NCBI GenBank assembly: GCA_041487535.1
Contig: JBGPNM010000013.1
Coordinates: 1 to 20,736 of the forward strand
Direction: 5' to 3'
From: JANWHZ01 sp041487535
GTDB taxonomy: Bacteria; Patescibacteriota; Saccharimonadia; Saccharimonadales; UBA4665
Length of the DNA stretch: 20,736 bases
Shown one piece after another: positions 6,818-13,859 of the stretch. The stretch's first letter is position 1. Every line of letters starts with the position of its first letter. The position numbers were made by a program, and so were the translations under genes. The notes below the pieces were generated by a model, which made no database searches, was not told the DNA's origin, and saw only the letters and a program-made list of their open reading frames with translations.

Positions 6818-7762
6818 TTACTTTTGGAAGCGCAACTTCTTGGCGTGTTCAAGCTCGTGCTCGATCAGCGTGCGGTTAATGCGGATAAGATCGGCAATAA
6901 TAGTTAATGCAAAGCACAAGAGCGCTGCAGTTACCAGCACCAGTCCGACGATGAGCGACTGGAGGTGCCCGTTGGCTGACCTGTCGGCGATGGTCTGGTA
7001 GGTGAAGCGCGCAAATGGAATGACACCCACGGTAAGGAATAGCATACCGGCACCGCCGAATACTACATGCGGCCGGTACATGACATAGGCACGGGTGATG
7101 GCCATCGCGGACTTGCGGACGTGTTCCCAGGTAGACTTAAAGAGGCGTGACTCGCGCGTCTTACGGTTGGTGTCTACAGGGATGCTTGTAATTGCCAAGC
7201 GCTTGTTGCCGGCCTGGATAATGGTCTCCATGCAGTAGCTGAAGCTGGTGACGGTATTCAACTCTAGTAACGAGTTGCGCGAATAGGCCCGGAAGCCGCT
7301 GGCCGCATCCGGCAGGTCAGTGCCGGCCGCGATGTTTACGACTTGGCTGCCAATGCGTTGCAGCAATTTCTTAAATGGCGAAAAGTGGGCGATCTTATGC
7401 GTCTGGCGGTCGGCAATGACAATGTCGGCCTTACCGGCGATAATGGGTTGCACTAAATCGGCGATGCGCTTTTGCGGATATTGGTTATCGCCGTCGGTAT
7501 TGACGACAATGTCCGCGCCAAGCTCTAGAGCCCGCTCTACCCCGTGCCGGAATGAAGTGCCCAAGCCGCGGTTTCGCGCATGGCGCACGATATGCTTGAC
7601 GCCATGGGCGCGGGCAACCGCAATGGTTCTGTCGGTGGAACCGTCGTCAATGACGAGAATTTCCAGTTCATCTACGCCGTCGATCTTTTTTGGGATACTG
7701 CCAAGTACCAGCGGGAGCGTCTTCTCCTCATTCAGACATGGAATCTGGATAATAACTTTCAT
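6818..7762 (-). CDS. Family 2 glycosyltransferase, polyprenyl-phosphate sugar transferase type
   Basis: 314 residues. The N-terminal GT-A domain has IPCLNEEKTLPLVL, VIDDGSTDRT and the metal-binding DGD at 90-92 in NTDGDNQYP, as in dolichol-phosphate mannosyltransferase (DPM1)-like enzymes. The acceptor region contains PDAASGFRAYSR. Two C-terminal membrane helices (about 233-252 and 268-290) anchor it, followed by a charged tail. It probably transfers a sugar from a nucleotide donor to a polyprenyl phosphate for cell-surface glycan synthesis; the sugar is unknown. The ATG is preceded by GAGAGGAAGCC, a usable ribosome site, and by a TATACT box. The start matches the canonical N-terminus MKVIIQIPCLNEE. 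Confidence 0.92.
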   Translation of the reverse strand: MKVIIQIPCLNEEKTLPLVLGSIPKKIDGVDELEILVIDDGSTDRTIAVARAHGVKHIVRHARNRGLGTSFRHGVERALELGADIVVNTDGDNQYPQKRIADLVQPIIAGKADIVIADRQTHKIAHFSPFKKLLQRIGSQVVNIAAGTDLPDAASGFRAYSRNSLLELNTVTSFSYCMETIIQAGNKRLAITSIPVDTNRKTRESRLFKSTWEHVRKSAMAITRAYVMYRPHVVFGGAGMLFLTVGVIPFARFTYQTIADRSANGHLQSLIVGLVLVTAALLCFALTIIADLIRINRTLIEHELEHAKKLRFQK

Positions 7763-7789
7763 GGCTTCCTCTCAACTGCTTCTTGCACG

Positions 7790-7795
7790 AGTATA
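7790..7795 (-). promoter_or_regulatory. -10 box for the glycosyltransferase gene
   Basis: TATACT on the minus strand, 27 bases before the start codon. Unlike several neighbours, this leader has room for the ribosome site GAGAGGAAG. No strong -35. Confidence 0.35.
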
Positions 7796-7867
7796 ACGCA
7801 TTGGCTGCTGTGGCGGAAAGACAGGCACACTGCGACGCGGACGGGCGTTGACAAGCACCCCATTTCA

Positions 7868-8374
7868 CTAAGCATCCTTAACGTTACTTTTAACCCACTC
7901 ATGTATGTTTTCTCCTGCATGAAATACGATGTGCTCTTCTTCTGTGGGTGCTTCAAAGTGTGCCGTAACATACATAACATTGTTTTCGTGAGCAAGATGT
8001 TTTCTGTTGTTCTGCTTCCTGTATCTTCGAAGTGTTTCTTCTCTTGGAATGTCAACAAAAATCAGGATGAATCTTGCTTCATTCTCGTTGGCTAAACTTC
8101 GAATACGATCGCGTCTTGTTTTAGTAAAAGGGGTAATATCATAAACAACATCGGTGCTTTTTTGTAGATATCCGCTTGCTCTTCTTCCTGCCTCTTCATC
8201 CATTTGTGCAAACTGTGATCCTGCGATATCTTTTCCAGACAATCCTTTTTCACAAATGATGTCACTGAGGTCTACGATTGGTATTTTTTTACTCTTTGCT
8301 ATTGCTTTTCCCAGAGTTGTCTTTCCAGCAAAGGGTAGACCGGTTAAAACATACAGCCGTGGTTTTTCTGCCAT
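7868..8374 (-). CDS. P-loop kinase (AAA_33-like small kinase), possibly acquired
   Basis: 168 residues. Walker A GLPFAGKTT at 12-20 (K18), followed by a kinase-like core: PIVDLSDII, a possible Walker-B-like strand STDVVYDITPF, the strand FILIFVDIPREETLRRYRKQNNRK containing lid arginines, and a C-terminal helix. It resembles ATP-dependent small-molecule or polynucleotide-type kinases of the AAA_33 group. The substrate is unknown. Composition is visibly more AT-rich than neighbours (codons such as AAA, GAA, ATT, TTT), suggesting horizontal transfer. A TATAAT box lies ten bases before the ATG, with no ribosome site. It could be a nucleoside kinase, a phosphotransferase or a tRNA-repair kinase; the sequence alone does not decide. 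Confidence 0.85.
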   Translation of the reverse strand: MAEKPRLYVLTGLPFAGKTTLGKAIAKSKKIPIVDLSDIICEKGLSGKDIAGSQFAQMDEEAGRRASGYLQKSTDVVYDITPFTKTRRDRIRSLANENEARFILIFVDIPREETLRRYRKQNNRKHLAHENNVMYVTAHFEAPTEEEHIVFHAGENIHEWVKSNVKDA

Positions 8375-8384
8375 ATAATCAGAA

Positions 8385-8390
8385 ATTATA
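8385..8390 (-). promoter_or_regulatory. -10 box for the P-loop kinase gene
   Basis: TATAAT on the minus strand with ten bases to the start codon, implying a leader of only a few bases. Confidence 0.4.
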
Positions 8391-8544
8391 ATACCTTAAT
8401 GAGGCCTAAGCTTCTTTTTTCCTCATTTCTCCCCAAATACCGCATCAGCGTTTTCTTGTTATGGATATTCAAGGGAGCGGTTGACTAGGCAGCGGCCGCG
8501 GCACTAGTGTACAATCATAAGCGACATGTGCAGCCTGTAAAGCC

Positions 8545-9000
8545 ATGAAAATTACGATAGCACCCTATAAAACGCGTGAACAAGCTGGCGACACCATCGT
8601 CGAGGTGCTGGTTGCGCTTGCGGTGGTATCTGTTATTCTCGTTGGTGCATTTATAGTAACGAACCGCAGCACGAAAGACGTGCGCGACTCTGAAGAGCAT
8701 GCCCAAGCGCTGCAATTTTTGCAGGGTCAGGTGGAACTGTTACGGAGTGCCGCCAGCAGATCGGGCGCATTGCCAGCTTCTTTGGATGTACCGTTCTGTC
8801 TCGATGCCGCAATATATTACCAACCGGCGGCGAGCGACAGCAACTGTTTGCTCGACTCGCTCTACCGAGTTGCAATCGTGAGCCCGGTGGCTTCGCCAGG
8901 GACAGGCACGACAACCTTTAACCTGACTGCTACGTGGCCGGGAATTAACGGTGGTACCGGCTTCATCAATCTTTCCTACAACGTTGCGGTTACGCCGTAG
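8545..9000 (+). CDS. Type IV prepilin-like protein (G|DTIVEVL type)
   Basis: 151 residues. A short basic leader ends in EQAG, with predicted prepilin peptidase cleavage after G15. It is followed by DTIVEVLVALAVVSVILVGAFIV, the hydrophobic N-helix with the conserved Glu at +5. Residue +1 is Asp rather than the usual Phe or Met, a form I associate with Saccharibacteria pilins. The C-terminal part is a small globular domain with a cysteine pair (C68 and C80) and Thr/Gly-rich strands. It probably is a minor pilin or pseudopilin assembled by a type IV pilus machine encoded elsewhere. A TACAAT box stands at 8510-8515 and the start codon is 30 bases downstream. No strong ribosome site. Confidence 0.85.
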   Translation: MKITIAPYKTREQAGDTIVEVLVALAVVSVILVGAFIVTNRSTKDVRDSEEHAQALQFLQGQVELLRSAASRSGALPASLDVPFCLDAAIYYQPAASDSNCLLDSLYRVAIVSPVASPGTGTTTFNLTATWPGINGGTGFINLSYNVAVTP

Positions 9001-9001
9001 T

Positions 9002-9106
9002 ATGGGCAGGCGTATTCATGCTGGCTTTAAGGTGTTTTGGCGCGCAATATTTACATCTTACGCCGTGCTGCTAGGGCGTACGCCCGCAAGATTTAGGCTT
9101 CTCTAA
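9002..9106 (+). CDS. Possible 34-residue ORF after the prepilin gene
   Basis: ATG at 9002 follows the prepilin stop TAG directly, and the frame is open to the TAA at 9104-9106. The product (MGRRIHAGFKVFWRAIFTSY..., basic with one hydrophobic stretch) matches nothing I know. It contains the perfect 12-bp palindrome GGGCGTACGCCC. It may be a chance ORF; the position is the only support. Confidence 0.2.
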   Translation: MGRRIHAGFKVFWRAIFTSYAVLLGRTPARFRLL

Positions 9107-9122
9107 GCTTCAGACAGTACGA

Positions 9123-9128
9123 TATACT
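9123..9128 (+). promoter_or_regulatory. -10 box for the LCP gene
   Basis: TATACT, 13 bases before the ATG at 9142, implying a leader of about six bases. No clear -35. Confidence 0.4.
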
Positions 9129-9141
9129 AGGGACTATCCAC

Positions 9142-10764
9142 ATGCCACTAAAAGATACAGACGACGCCCAAAACCGCTTCCGCTCGGCCGCCCGCGCGCC
9201 GCAGCGGGCCCGCATGGGCATAGATATCAGCAGGCCGGTGCGCCCTACTTTCCCAGTGGTCGGCGCTTCGCTGCCACTAAAAACGCCGCAGCGCAGTTTG
9301 CCGCAAGGGCCTGTACAGCGTCCGCGCGCGGCGCTGGCGTCTGCCACGCTTGCTAATGTCGCTTCGCCGCCGCTGACTCGTCCGCTGGCGCCTGCCCCGG
9401 CTGCAAAAAAAGGCCGCCGCCGGGTAGTCACGAAAAAGCGAGTTGCCTTGGTGATTGTACTGCTTATGTTGTTGGCTGGCGGCTGGGTGGCAAGCAAGCT
9501 GTTTTCTAACACGCTGAAAGTTTTTCACGGCAACGTTTTTAGTATCCTTAACACGGCCAAGCTCAAGGGTGAAGACACCGGGCGCGTCAATATATTGCTG
9601 GCGGGTAATTCTGCTGACGATGTCGGACACAACGGCGCTAACCTGACTGACTCCATTATGGTTATAAGCATGGACGTCAAGCACAATACAGCATTCATGC
9701 TCAGCGTGCCGCGTGATTTGTGGGTGGAAATACCCGGGTACGGTCATGCCAAAATCAACGAAGCGTATGTTGATGGTCAGGCTGGCAATTTTAGCGCGCC
9801 AGGCTATGCGAATGGTGGCATGGGCTTGCTTGCAGATGTAATCCATCAAAACTTCCACATACCCATCAACTACTACGCGCTCATCGACTACAATGCGCTC
9901 CGCGACGGCGTGAATGCGGTGGGCGGCATCGACGTGGATATCCAGAGCTCCGACCCGCGCGGTTTGTATGATCCGAGTATTGACTGGTCAACGCACGAGC
10001 CGCTGGTGAGGCTGACCAATGGAGCCCATCACCTGAACGGTGAGCAAGCGCTGGACTTTGCCCGGGCGCGCGGCGACGCGTACGGAGCGTATGGCTTCGT
10101 GCGCTCAGATTTTGACCGCACCGAGCACCAACGTATGATGATGCTGGCGCTAAAGAACAGGATCCTGACTGTCGGCACCTTGGCTAACCCGGTGGCATTG
10201 GGCAAACTGTTCGATTCTATGGGCAAGAATGTAAAGACGGATGTTACGCTTAGCGAGGTGCGCCGCATGTATGATCTCACCAAGAGTTTGGATAACAAGC
10301 AAATCCAGTCAGCGGGCCTGAATGACGCGAATGGCAAGGATCTTCTGGCTAGCTATCGTTCACCAACTGGCCAATCAGCCCTTATTCCAGCGGCGGGCCT
10401 TGACGATTTCAGCCAAATCCAAGCCTACGTGCGGTATCTTATGACGAGCGATCCGGTCGCGAAGGAAAGTGCGACCGTGGTTGTGCTGAACGGCACCAGC
10501 ACTTCGGGATTAGCGGCCAAAGCTGAGGCATCGTTGGCGGCCAAAAATATCGCTACTGCAGCCATAGGTGACGCCAGCGCAAAAACGGTCACCACGACCA
10601 TTATCGACGCATCTGGCGGCAAGAAGCCTGCGACCCTCAGAGTTCTTGAGCAGTTGTACGGCACGCATACCACCGTGACTAATCCTTACGCAAGTATCTA
10701 CGATGCGAATTTTATCGTGGTGCTTGGTGCCGACCAGGCTACTACCACCGGCGCACAGCAGTAA
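9142..10764 (+). CDS. LytR-CpsA-Psr (LCP) family cell-wall glycopolymer ligase with LytR_C domain
   Basis: 540 residues. A long, proline- and basic-rich cytoplasmic tail (1-100) precedes one membrane helix (about 101-118). The extracytoplasmic LCP domain (about 148-335) has the hallmark segments ILLAGN, LTDSIMVISMD, SVPRDLWVEIPGYGHAKINEAY, NGAHHLNGEQALDFARARGD and FDRTEHQRMMM, including the arginines that bind polyprenyl pyrophosphate. A C-terminal LytR_C domain begins near residue 447 (VVVLNGTSTSGLAAKAEASL). LCP enzymes transfer glycopolymers from lipid carriers to peptidoglycan, consistent with a Gram-positive-like envelope. The ATG at 9142 gives a typical start after a short leader. Confidence 0.95.
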   Translation: MPLKDTDDAQNRFRSAARAPQRARMGIDISRPVRPTFPVVGASLPLKTPQRSLPQGPVQRPRAALASATLANVASPPLTRPLAPAPAAKKGRRRVVTKKRVALVIVLLMLLAGGWVASKLFSNTLKVFHGNVFSILNTAKLKGEDTGRVNILLAGNSADDVGHNGANLTDSIMVISMDVKHNTAFMLSVPRDLWVEIPGYGHAKINEAYVDGQAGNFSAPGYANGGMGLLADVIHQNFHIPINYYALIDYNALRDGVNAVGGIDVDIQSSDPRGLYDPSIDWSTHEPLVRLTNGAHHLNGEQALDFARARGDAYGAYGFVRSDFDRTEHQRMMMLALKNRILTVGTLANPVALGKLFDSMGKNVKTDVTLSEVRRMYDLTKSLDNKQIQSAGLNDANGKDLLASYRSPTGQSALIPAAGLDDFSQIQAYVRYLMTSDPVAKESATVVVLNGTSTSGLAAKAEASLAAKNIATAAIGDASAKTVTTTIIDASGGKKPATLRVLEQLYGTHTTVTNPYASIYDANFIVVLGADQATTTGAQQ

Positions 10765-10783
10765 GTCGGCCGTGTAGCCGACT
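10764..10783 (+). terminator. Hairpin directly after the LCP stop codon
   Basis: AGTCGGC (10764-10770), loop CGTGTA, GCCGACT (10777-10783). The stem starts at the last base of the stop codon. It is terminator-like but lacks a U-tract. Confidence 0.5.
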
Positions 10784-10788
10784 AATCA

Positions 10789-10842
10789 CAGTATGTCTGT
10801 AATAAAGTTCACAGTAGAGTGAGCCCCCGGCAAGACATACTG
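10789..10842. repeat. Inverted repeat of 10 bp between LCP and regulator genes
   Basis: CAGTATGTCT (10789-10798) and AGACATACTG (10833-10842) are perfect complements separated by 34 bases. It lies just beyond the LCP terminator-like hairpin. It could be a second transcript-end structure or an operator pair. Confidence 0.5.
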
Positions 10843-10953
10843 ACAGCAGACACGTAAGCGGAGGCGTGCACATTGACAGGGATACCGGCCTACTACGAAT
10901 ACAACACCAGCGTAGTGTACGATACGGCTGCCTCTCCGTTGCCTTCTCCTTGG

Positions 10954-10973
10954 TTGACAACACGTGTCACGTG
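10954..10973 (+). promoter_or_regulatory. Dyad (TGACA-N5-TGTCA) and CACGTG pair upstream of the Crp/Fnr gene
   Basis: TTGACA at 10954-10959 is a perfect -35 hexamer and is also half of a dyad, TGACA-ACACG-TGTCA (10955-10969). CACGTG occurs twice one base apart (10961-10966 and 10968-10973). The start codon is 57 bases beyond. This is a plausible operator, possibly autoregulatory for the downstream Crp/Fnr-type protein. At 17-19 bases from the TTGACA only a poor -10 is seen (TTTATT at 10979-10984), whereas TATACA (11012-11017) sits 12 bases before the start codon. Confidence 0.4.
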
Positions 10974-11029
10974 GTTTGTTTATTGCCTACTTTCTGGCAT
11001 CGTACTATTCATATACACTAGGAATCACC

Positions 11030-11719
11030 ATGCTTGAACAGCTAGCCAATGCAACCTTACTCCGTGACTTTCTGAAGAACTATATCGTAAAGACATACCG
11101 AAAAGGGGAAATTATTATCTTTCAGGGCGAGGCGCCGCGTACGGCTTGCGTAGTTAAGAGCGGCATGGTAAAGGTGTACAATCTGAGCCACAGCGGCGAT
11201 GAAAAGCCGGTCGGCTTCCAGACCGAGAAAGACATTTTCCCAGCACCCTGGGTGTTCTACAAAGCCCCAAGCGCCTTGTATTACTACGAAGCGCTAACAG
11301 ATGTTGAACTTTATCATGTCCCGCGCGATGACTACGTGGACTTCTTGAAGCGCAATTCCAACGTGCTCTATGCGCAGCTTGAACGGCTTGTCACTGATTA
11401 TTTAGGCAGCATGATGCGCCTGAATGCACTCCAGCATTCACGCGCCAGTGATAAGCTGGTCTATACACTGCACTACCTGGCTCTGAGTGAAGGAAGACAG
11501 GTCTCGGAAGATGAGGTGGAGATCATGATCGATCTGACGCACCAGGACTTCGCCAACCTGACAGGACTCACCCGCGAGACAGCTGCAACCGAGCTCAATA
11601 AACTCAAACGCCTGGGCGTTATCAGTTACGGCAAGCATGTACCTTACCGCGTGAAGGTGAAGAAGCTGAATGCCGCTTTGAACGATCAATCTATAGCAGA
11701 AATGAAACTAGAGAAATAA
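11030..11719 (+). CDS. Crp/Fnr-family transcriptional regulator
   Basis: 229 residues from the ATG at 11030. An N-terminal cyclic-nucleotide-binding-like beta-barrel (about 20-120, FLKNYIVKTYRKGEIIIFQGE, SGMVKVYNLS) is joined by a long dimerisation helix to a C-terminal winged helix-turn-helix (about 167-200, DLTHQDFANLTGLTRETAATELNKL). The latter is the typical Crp recognition motif ending in LGVISYG. Only one cysteine occurs, so an Fnr-type iron-sulfur oxygen sensor is not supported; the ligand is unknown. A longer frame begins at a GTG at 10964, but its extra 22 residues are not family-like and would cover the upstream dyad, so ATG 11030 is preferred. It is a candidate regulator of the respiratory genes in the window, by analogy only. 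Confidence 0.93.
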   Translation: MLEQLANATLLRDFLKNYIVKTYRKGEIIIFQGEAPRTACVVKSGMVKVYNLSHSGDEKPVGFQTEKDIFPAPWVFYKAPSALYYYEALTDVELYHVPRDDYVDFLKRNSNVLYAQLERLVTDYLGSMMRLNALQHSRASDKLVYTLHYLALSEGRQVSEDEVEIMIDLTHQDFANLTGLTRETAATELNKLKRLGVISYGKHVPYRVKVKKLNAALNDQSIAEMKLEK

Positions 11720-11964
11720 GACCCTGACAAACCCCGCCAGCCAAAACCGAAGGTCAGCCACTCTGTGTCTGTATTTTCCTTCGTCAGCATACCATTAGTA
11801 GGTATGCTTCCTCAGAAGAAAACAAATACAACATCATGGCCGCTGCTTCACTTTTGACTCAACGGGGGGATTTGCGCGTAAGGCGGCACTAGCTCTGCGA
11901 TGAGGTCGGTGCTGTATCAGAATGCAGTTTTTTGTCTGGGGTGTGCCAAAGATATAACAGGCGG
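11720..11964. other. Intergenic region between convergent genes, with hairpin at 11786-11808
   Basis: 245 bases with no credible gene. It contains a perfect 8-bp stem AGCATACC / GGTATGCT (11786-11793, 11801-11808) with a seven-base loop, and a looser CGAAGG...CCTTCG pair around it. The hairpin probably ends transcription of the Crp/Fnr gene, although no U-tract follows. Confidence 0.5.
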
Positions 11965-12333
11965 CTACTGTTTTTGCAGAAGCTCATCCACCACTTTCGT
12001 CAAGTTCTGAGGGGCGGTCCAGGATTTTATGATACACCGGGTAGCGCCGAGCTCATACGCTTCGTTAACCTCCGGAGAATTCTCCATGTTGGTGAAGATG
12101 ACTACCTTCACATCTTGATGCTCGTCGAGATTATAGTGCTGCAGGAAGCCTAGGCCGCCCATGATCGGCATCAGCAGGTCGAGCAGAATAAGTTGGGGCC
12201 GAAAGGTTTGCGTAAGCTCTAGCGCCCGCTCACCGTTCAGCGCCGATTCGACCGTATGCCCTGCTTTCTTTAGAATCATCTGATACGCGGCATTTAAGTC
12301 TTGGTCATCCTCAACAATCAAAATACGAGCCAT
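11965..12333 (-). CDS. Stand-alone receiver (CheY-like) response regulator
   Basis: 122 residues, a single receiver domain with no output domain. Conserved residues: D9-D10 acidic pocket, phospho-acceptor D52 (LILLDLLMP), T81 and K103 (CIIKSWTAP). It is the last gene of the four-gene cluster with the PAS histidine kinase, which ends 102 bases upstream. That gap holds a strong ribosome site, GAGGAGAGG, about nine bases before the ATG. It probably accepts phosphate from that kinase and acts by protein-protein contact, for instance on a motility, pilus or membrane target. Confidence 0.95.
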   Translation of the reverse strand: MARILIVEDDQDLNAAYQMILKKAGHTVESALNGERALELTQTFRPQLILLDLLMPIMGGLGFLQHYNLDEHQDVKVVIFTNMENSPEVNEAYELGATRCIIKSWTAPQNLTKVVDELLQKQ

Positions 12334-12435
12334 GCAGTACCGTGCCTCTCCTCAATTCTTAACAATTTGCATATCCTTTTACTATCGTGCGTTTTGCGGC
12401 GTTTGATATGAAATATCTTACACTTCGCTGATATC

Positions 12436-13569
12436 CTATACAGGAGCTGAAGCGCTATCATCGTTATCCTTCGGCAAGGAAACATAGAATGTGCTGCCTT
12501 CGCCTTCTTCGCTCCTAAACCATATCTTACCATGAAGTATCAGTACGAGCCCCCGTACTACATACAGCCCTAGCCCGGTACCGCTCGTTTCTTGTCGCAG
12601 CGCATTGGGAGCGCGGAAGAATTTGGCGAAGACCTTTTCATGCACGGCGTGCGGAATGCCAATGCCGGTATCTTGGACGGTGAACAGCATGTTCTTCGGA
12701 TTGTTTCGGATTCGCACCGTGACATCGCCGCCGCTCGGCGTGTATTTGATAGCATTGCCGACAAGGTTGGTGAGTACCTCCTTGATAATCAGGCTGTCAG
12801 TTTCAAAGAGTATCGGCTGCTTGGGCGGCTGGAACGTCAATGCAACGCCTTTGCTGTCGGCATTCAGCCGGAGCTGTTTTAGGACGTCGGTCGTAAGCTG
12901 GACGATATCGTAAAGCTTACGGTTGACGGCGATGCTGCCGCTTTCGATACGGGCGATGTTCAAAAGCGTGGCGATGAGTTCGTTCATATTGTCCGTGGCG
13001 CTAATTATTGTCCTGAGTGCACTCGTTTGTTCGGCTGCCAGCCGGCCCATATAACCCTCCGACAGCATATGCGCGTATGTCTGAATAGTAGACAATGGCG
13101 TACGCAGCTGGTGCGAAGCAAGCGAGATAAATTCACTTTTCATGCGGTCGACTTCGTTCTCTAGGGTGATGTCACGGAAGACTTCGATTGCACCGACCGG
13201 CCTGCCGCCAAGGATGATAGGCGATACCGTAATGCTGACCGGCACGACGCGGTTGTCTTTGGCACGGTACAGCGCTTTCTCGATGATCGATTTGCCCGTC
13301 AGGAACATCTTCACAATCGGGCGTTCAATGAGCGGTATGGGGGTCCCGTCTGGCCGCATAACGGTGACGGTACGCGGAAACCACTGCCCGAGCGCTTCTT
13401 CGGGCTTGAGTTTGAGGATAGCGAGTGCTGTCGGGTTGATGCGTGTAATCCGGCCGAATTCATCAGTCGCGATGGCGCCGTCGCCGATACTTCTGAACAG
13501 CGCCTCGGATTCGGCCCGCACCTCAGCGACCGTCATTGCCTCCGTGAGTTTATACGCATGTTTTGTCAT
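12436..13569 (-). CDS. Soluble PAS-domain histidine kinase
   Basis: 377 residues with no membrane helix. An N-terminal PAS domain (about 22-135: LFRSIGDGAIATDEFGRITRINPTALAIL ... VGAIEVFRDIT) is followed by HisKA with SEFISLASHQLRTPLSTIQTY (H153) and HATPase_c with N-box LVGNAIKYTP, G1 VQDTGIGIP, F-box VFAKFFRAPN and G2 SGTGLGLYVVRGL. The SHQLRTPL H-box variant is common in PAS kinases. The gene lies 12 bases after the 90-residue protein and upstream of a stand-alone receiver, so all belong to one operon. Without its own membrane anchor it may receive its signal from the 8-TM protein encoded first in the operon. Confidence 0.95.
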   Translation of the reverse strand: MTKHAYKLTEAMTVAEVRAESEALFRSIGDGAIATDEFGRITRINPTALAILKLKPEEALGQWFPRTVTVMRPDGTPIPLIERPIVKMFLTGKSIIEKALYRAKDNRVVPVSITVSPIILGGRPVGAIEVFRDITLENEVDRMKSEFISLASHQLRTPLSTIQTYAHMLSEGYMGRLAAEQTSALRTIISATDNMNELIATLLNIARIESGSIAVNRKLYDIVQLTTDVLKQLRLNADSKGVALTFQPPKQPILFETDSLIIKEVLTNLVGNAIKYTPSGGDVTVRIRNNPKNMLFTVQDTGIGIPHAVHEKVFAKFFRAPNALRQETSGTGLGLYVVRGLVLILHGKIWFRSEEGEGSTFYVSLPKDNDDSASAPV

Positions 13570-13581
13570 ACGCGTGGTCGC

Positions 13582-13854
13582 CTAAACTTCAGTATGGTCG
13601 CCTTTCTGAGCCGGTTGCCGGGTTAGCTTGGTAAGCTGATCGACGTATTCCTCTATAATTTCGCTGTCCTCTGTCAGGAATGAGACCGCTACCCGTATCC
13701 AGTCTATAAGCATACCAAGATCGCTCACCGAGAGTTCTTCGGGGCTTTTGTGTAAATGATTCTGGATCTGGCGGTCGATGAAGCGGTCAGCAGCAGGCCC
13801 CAGGTATACATGGGTAACGCGGACGACACGATTGTATAAAAGTTGTCCGCTCAT
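13582..13854 (-). CDS. Small helical protein with YLGPAADRF motif, signalling-associated
   Basis: 90 residues, apparently all-alpha and cytosolic. The segment VTHVYLGPAADRFIDRQI followed by LSVSDLGMLIDWI and a long C-terminal helix resembles the small GP[ILA]A-type helical module found at the end of some signalling proteins (DUF8082-like). The resemblance is from memory and weak. It is encoded five bases after the 8-TM protein and 12 bases before the PAS kinase, inside one operon; its ribosome site lies within the end of the preceding gene. It may connect the membrane protein to the kinase. No catalytic motif is visible. Confidence 0.8.
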   Translation of the reverse strand: MSGQLLYNRVVRVTHVYLGPAADRFIDRQIQNHLHKSPEELSVSDLGMLIDWIRVAVSFLTEDSEIIEEYVDQLTKLTRQPAQKGDHTEV

Positions 13855-13859
13855 ACTGT

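Noticed and set aside
7320..8095. Plus-strand frames of 158 and 171 codons opposite the glycosyltransferase and kinase genes
   Set aside because: They are antisense shadows of well-supported genes with clear motifs and have no promoter or ribosome site.
8481..8515. TTGACT (8481-8486) with TACAAT (8510-8515) as a promoter for the first prepilin
   Set aside because: Spacing is 23 bases, too long for a normal sigma-70 promoter; the -10 may still be used with another -35.
10742..10963. Minus-strand frame of 73 codons between LCP and Crp/Fnr genes
   Set aside because: It overlaps the LCP 3' end and both hairpins, has no ribosome site, and its composition is unlike a real protein.
10964..11029. 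GTG at 10964 as start of the Crp/Fnr gene
   Set aside because: The extra 22 residues are not family-like, and the start would sit inside the dyad and upstream of the TATACA box.
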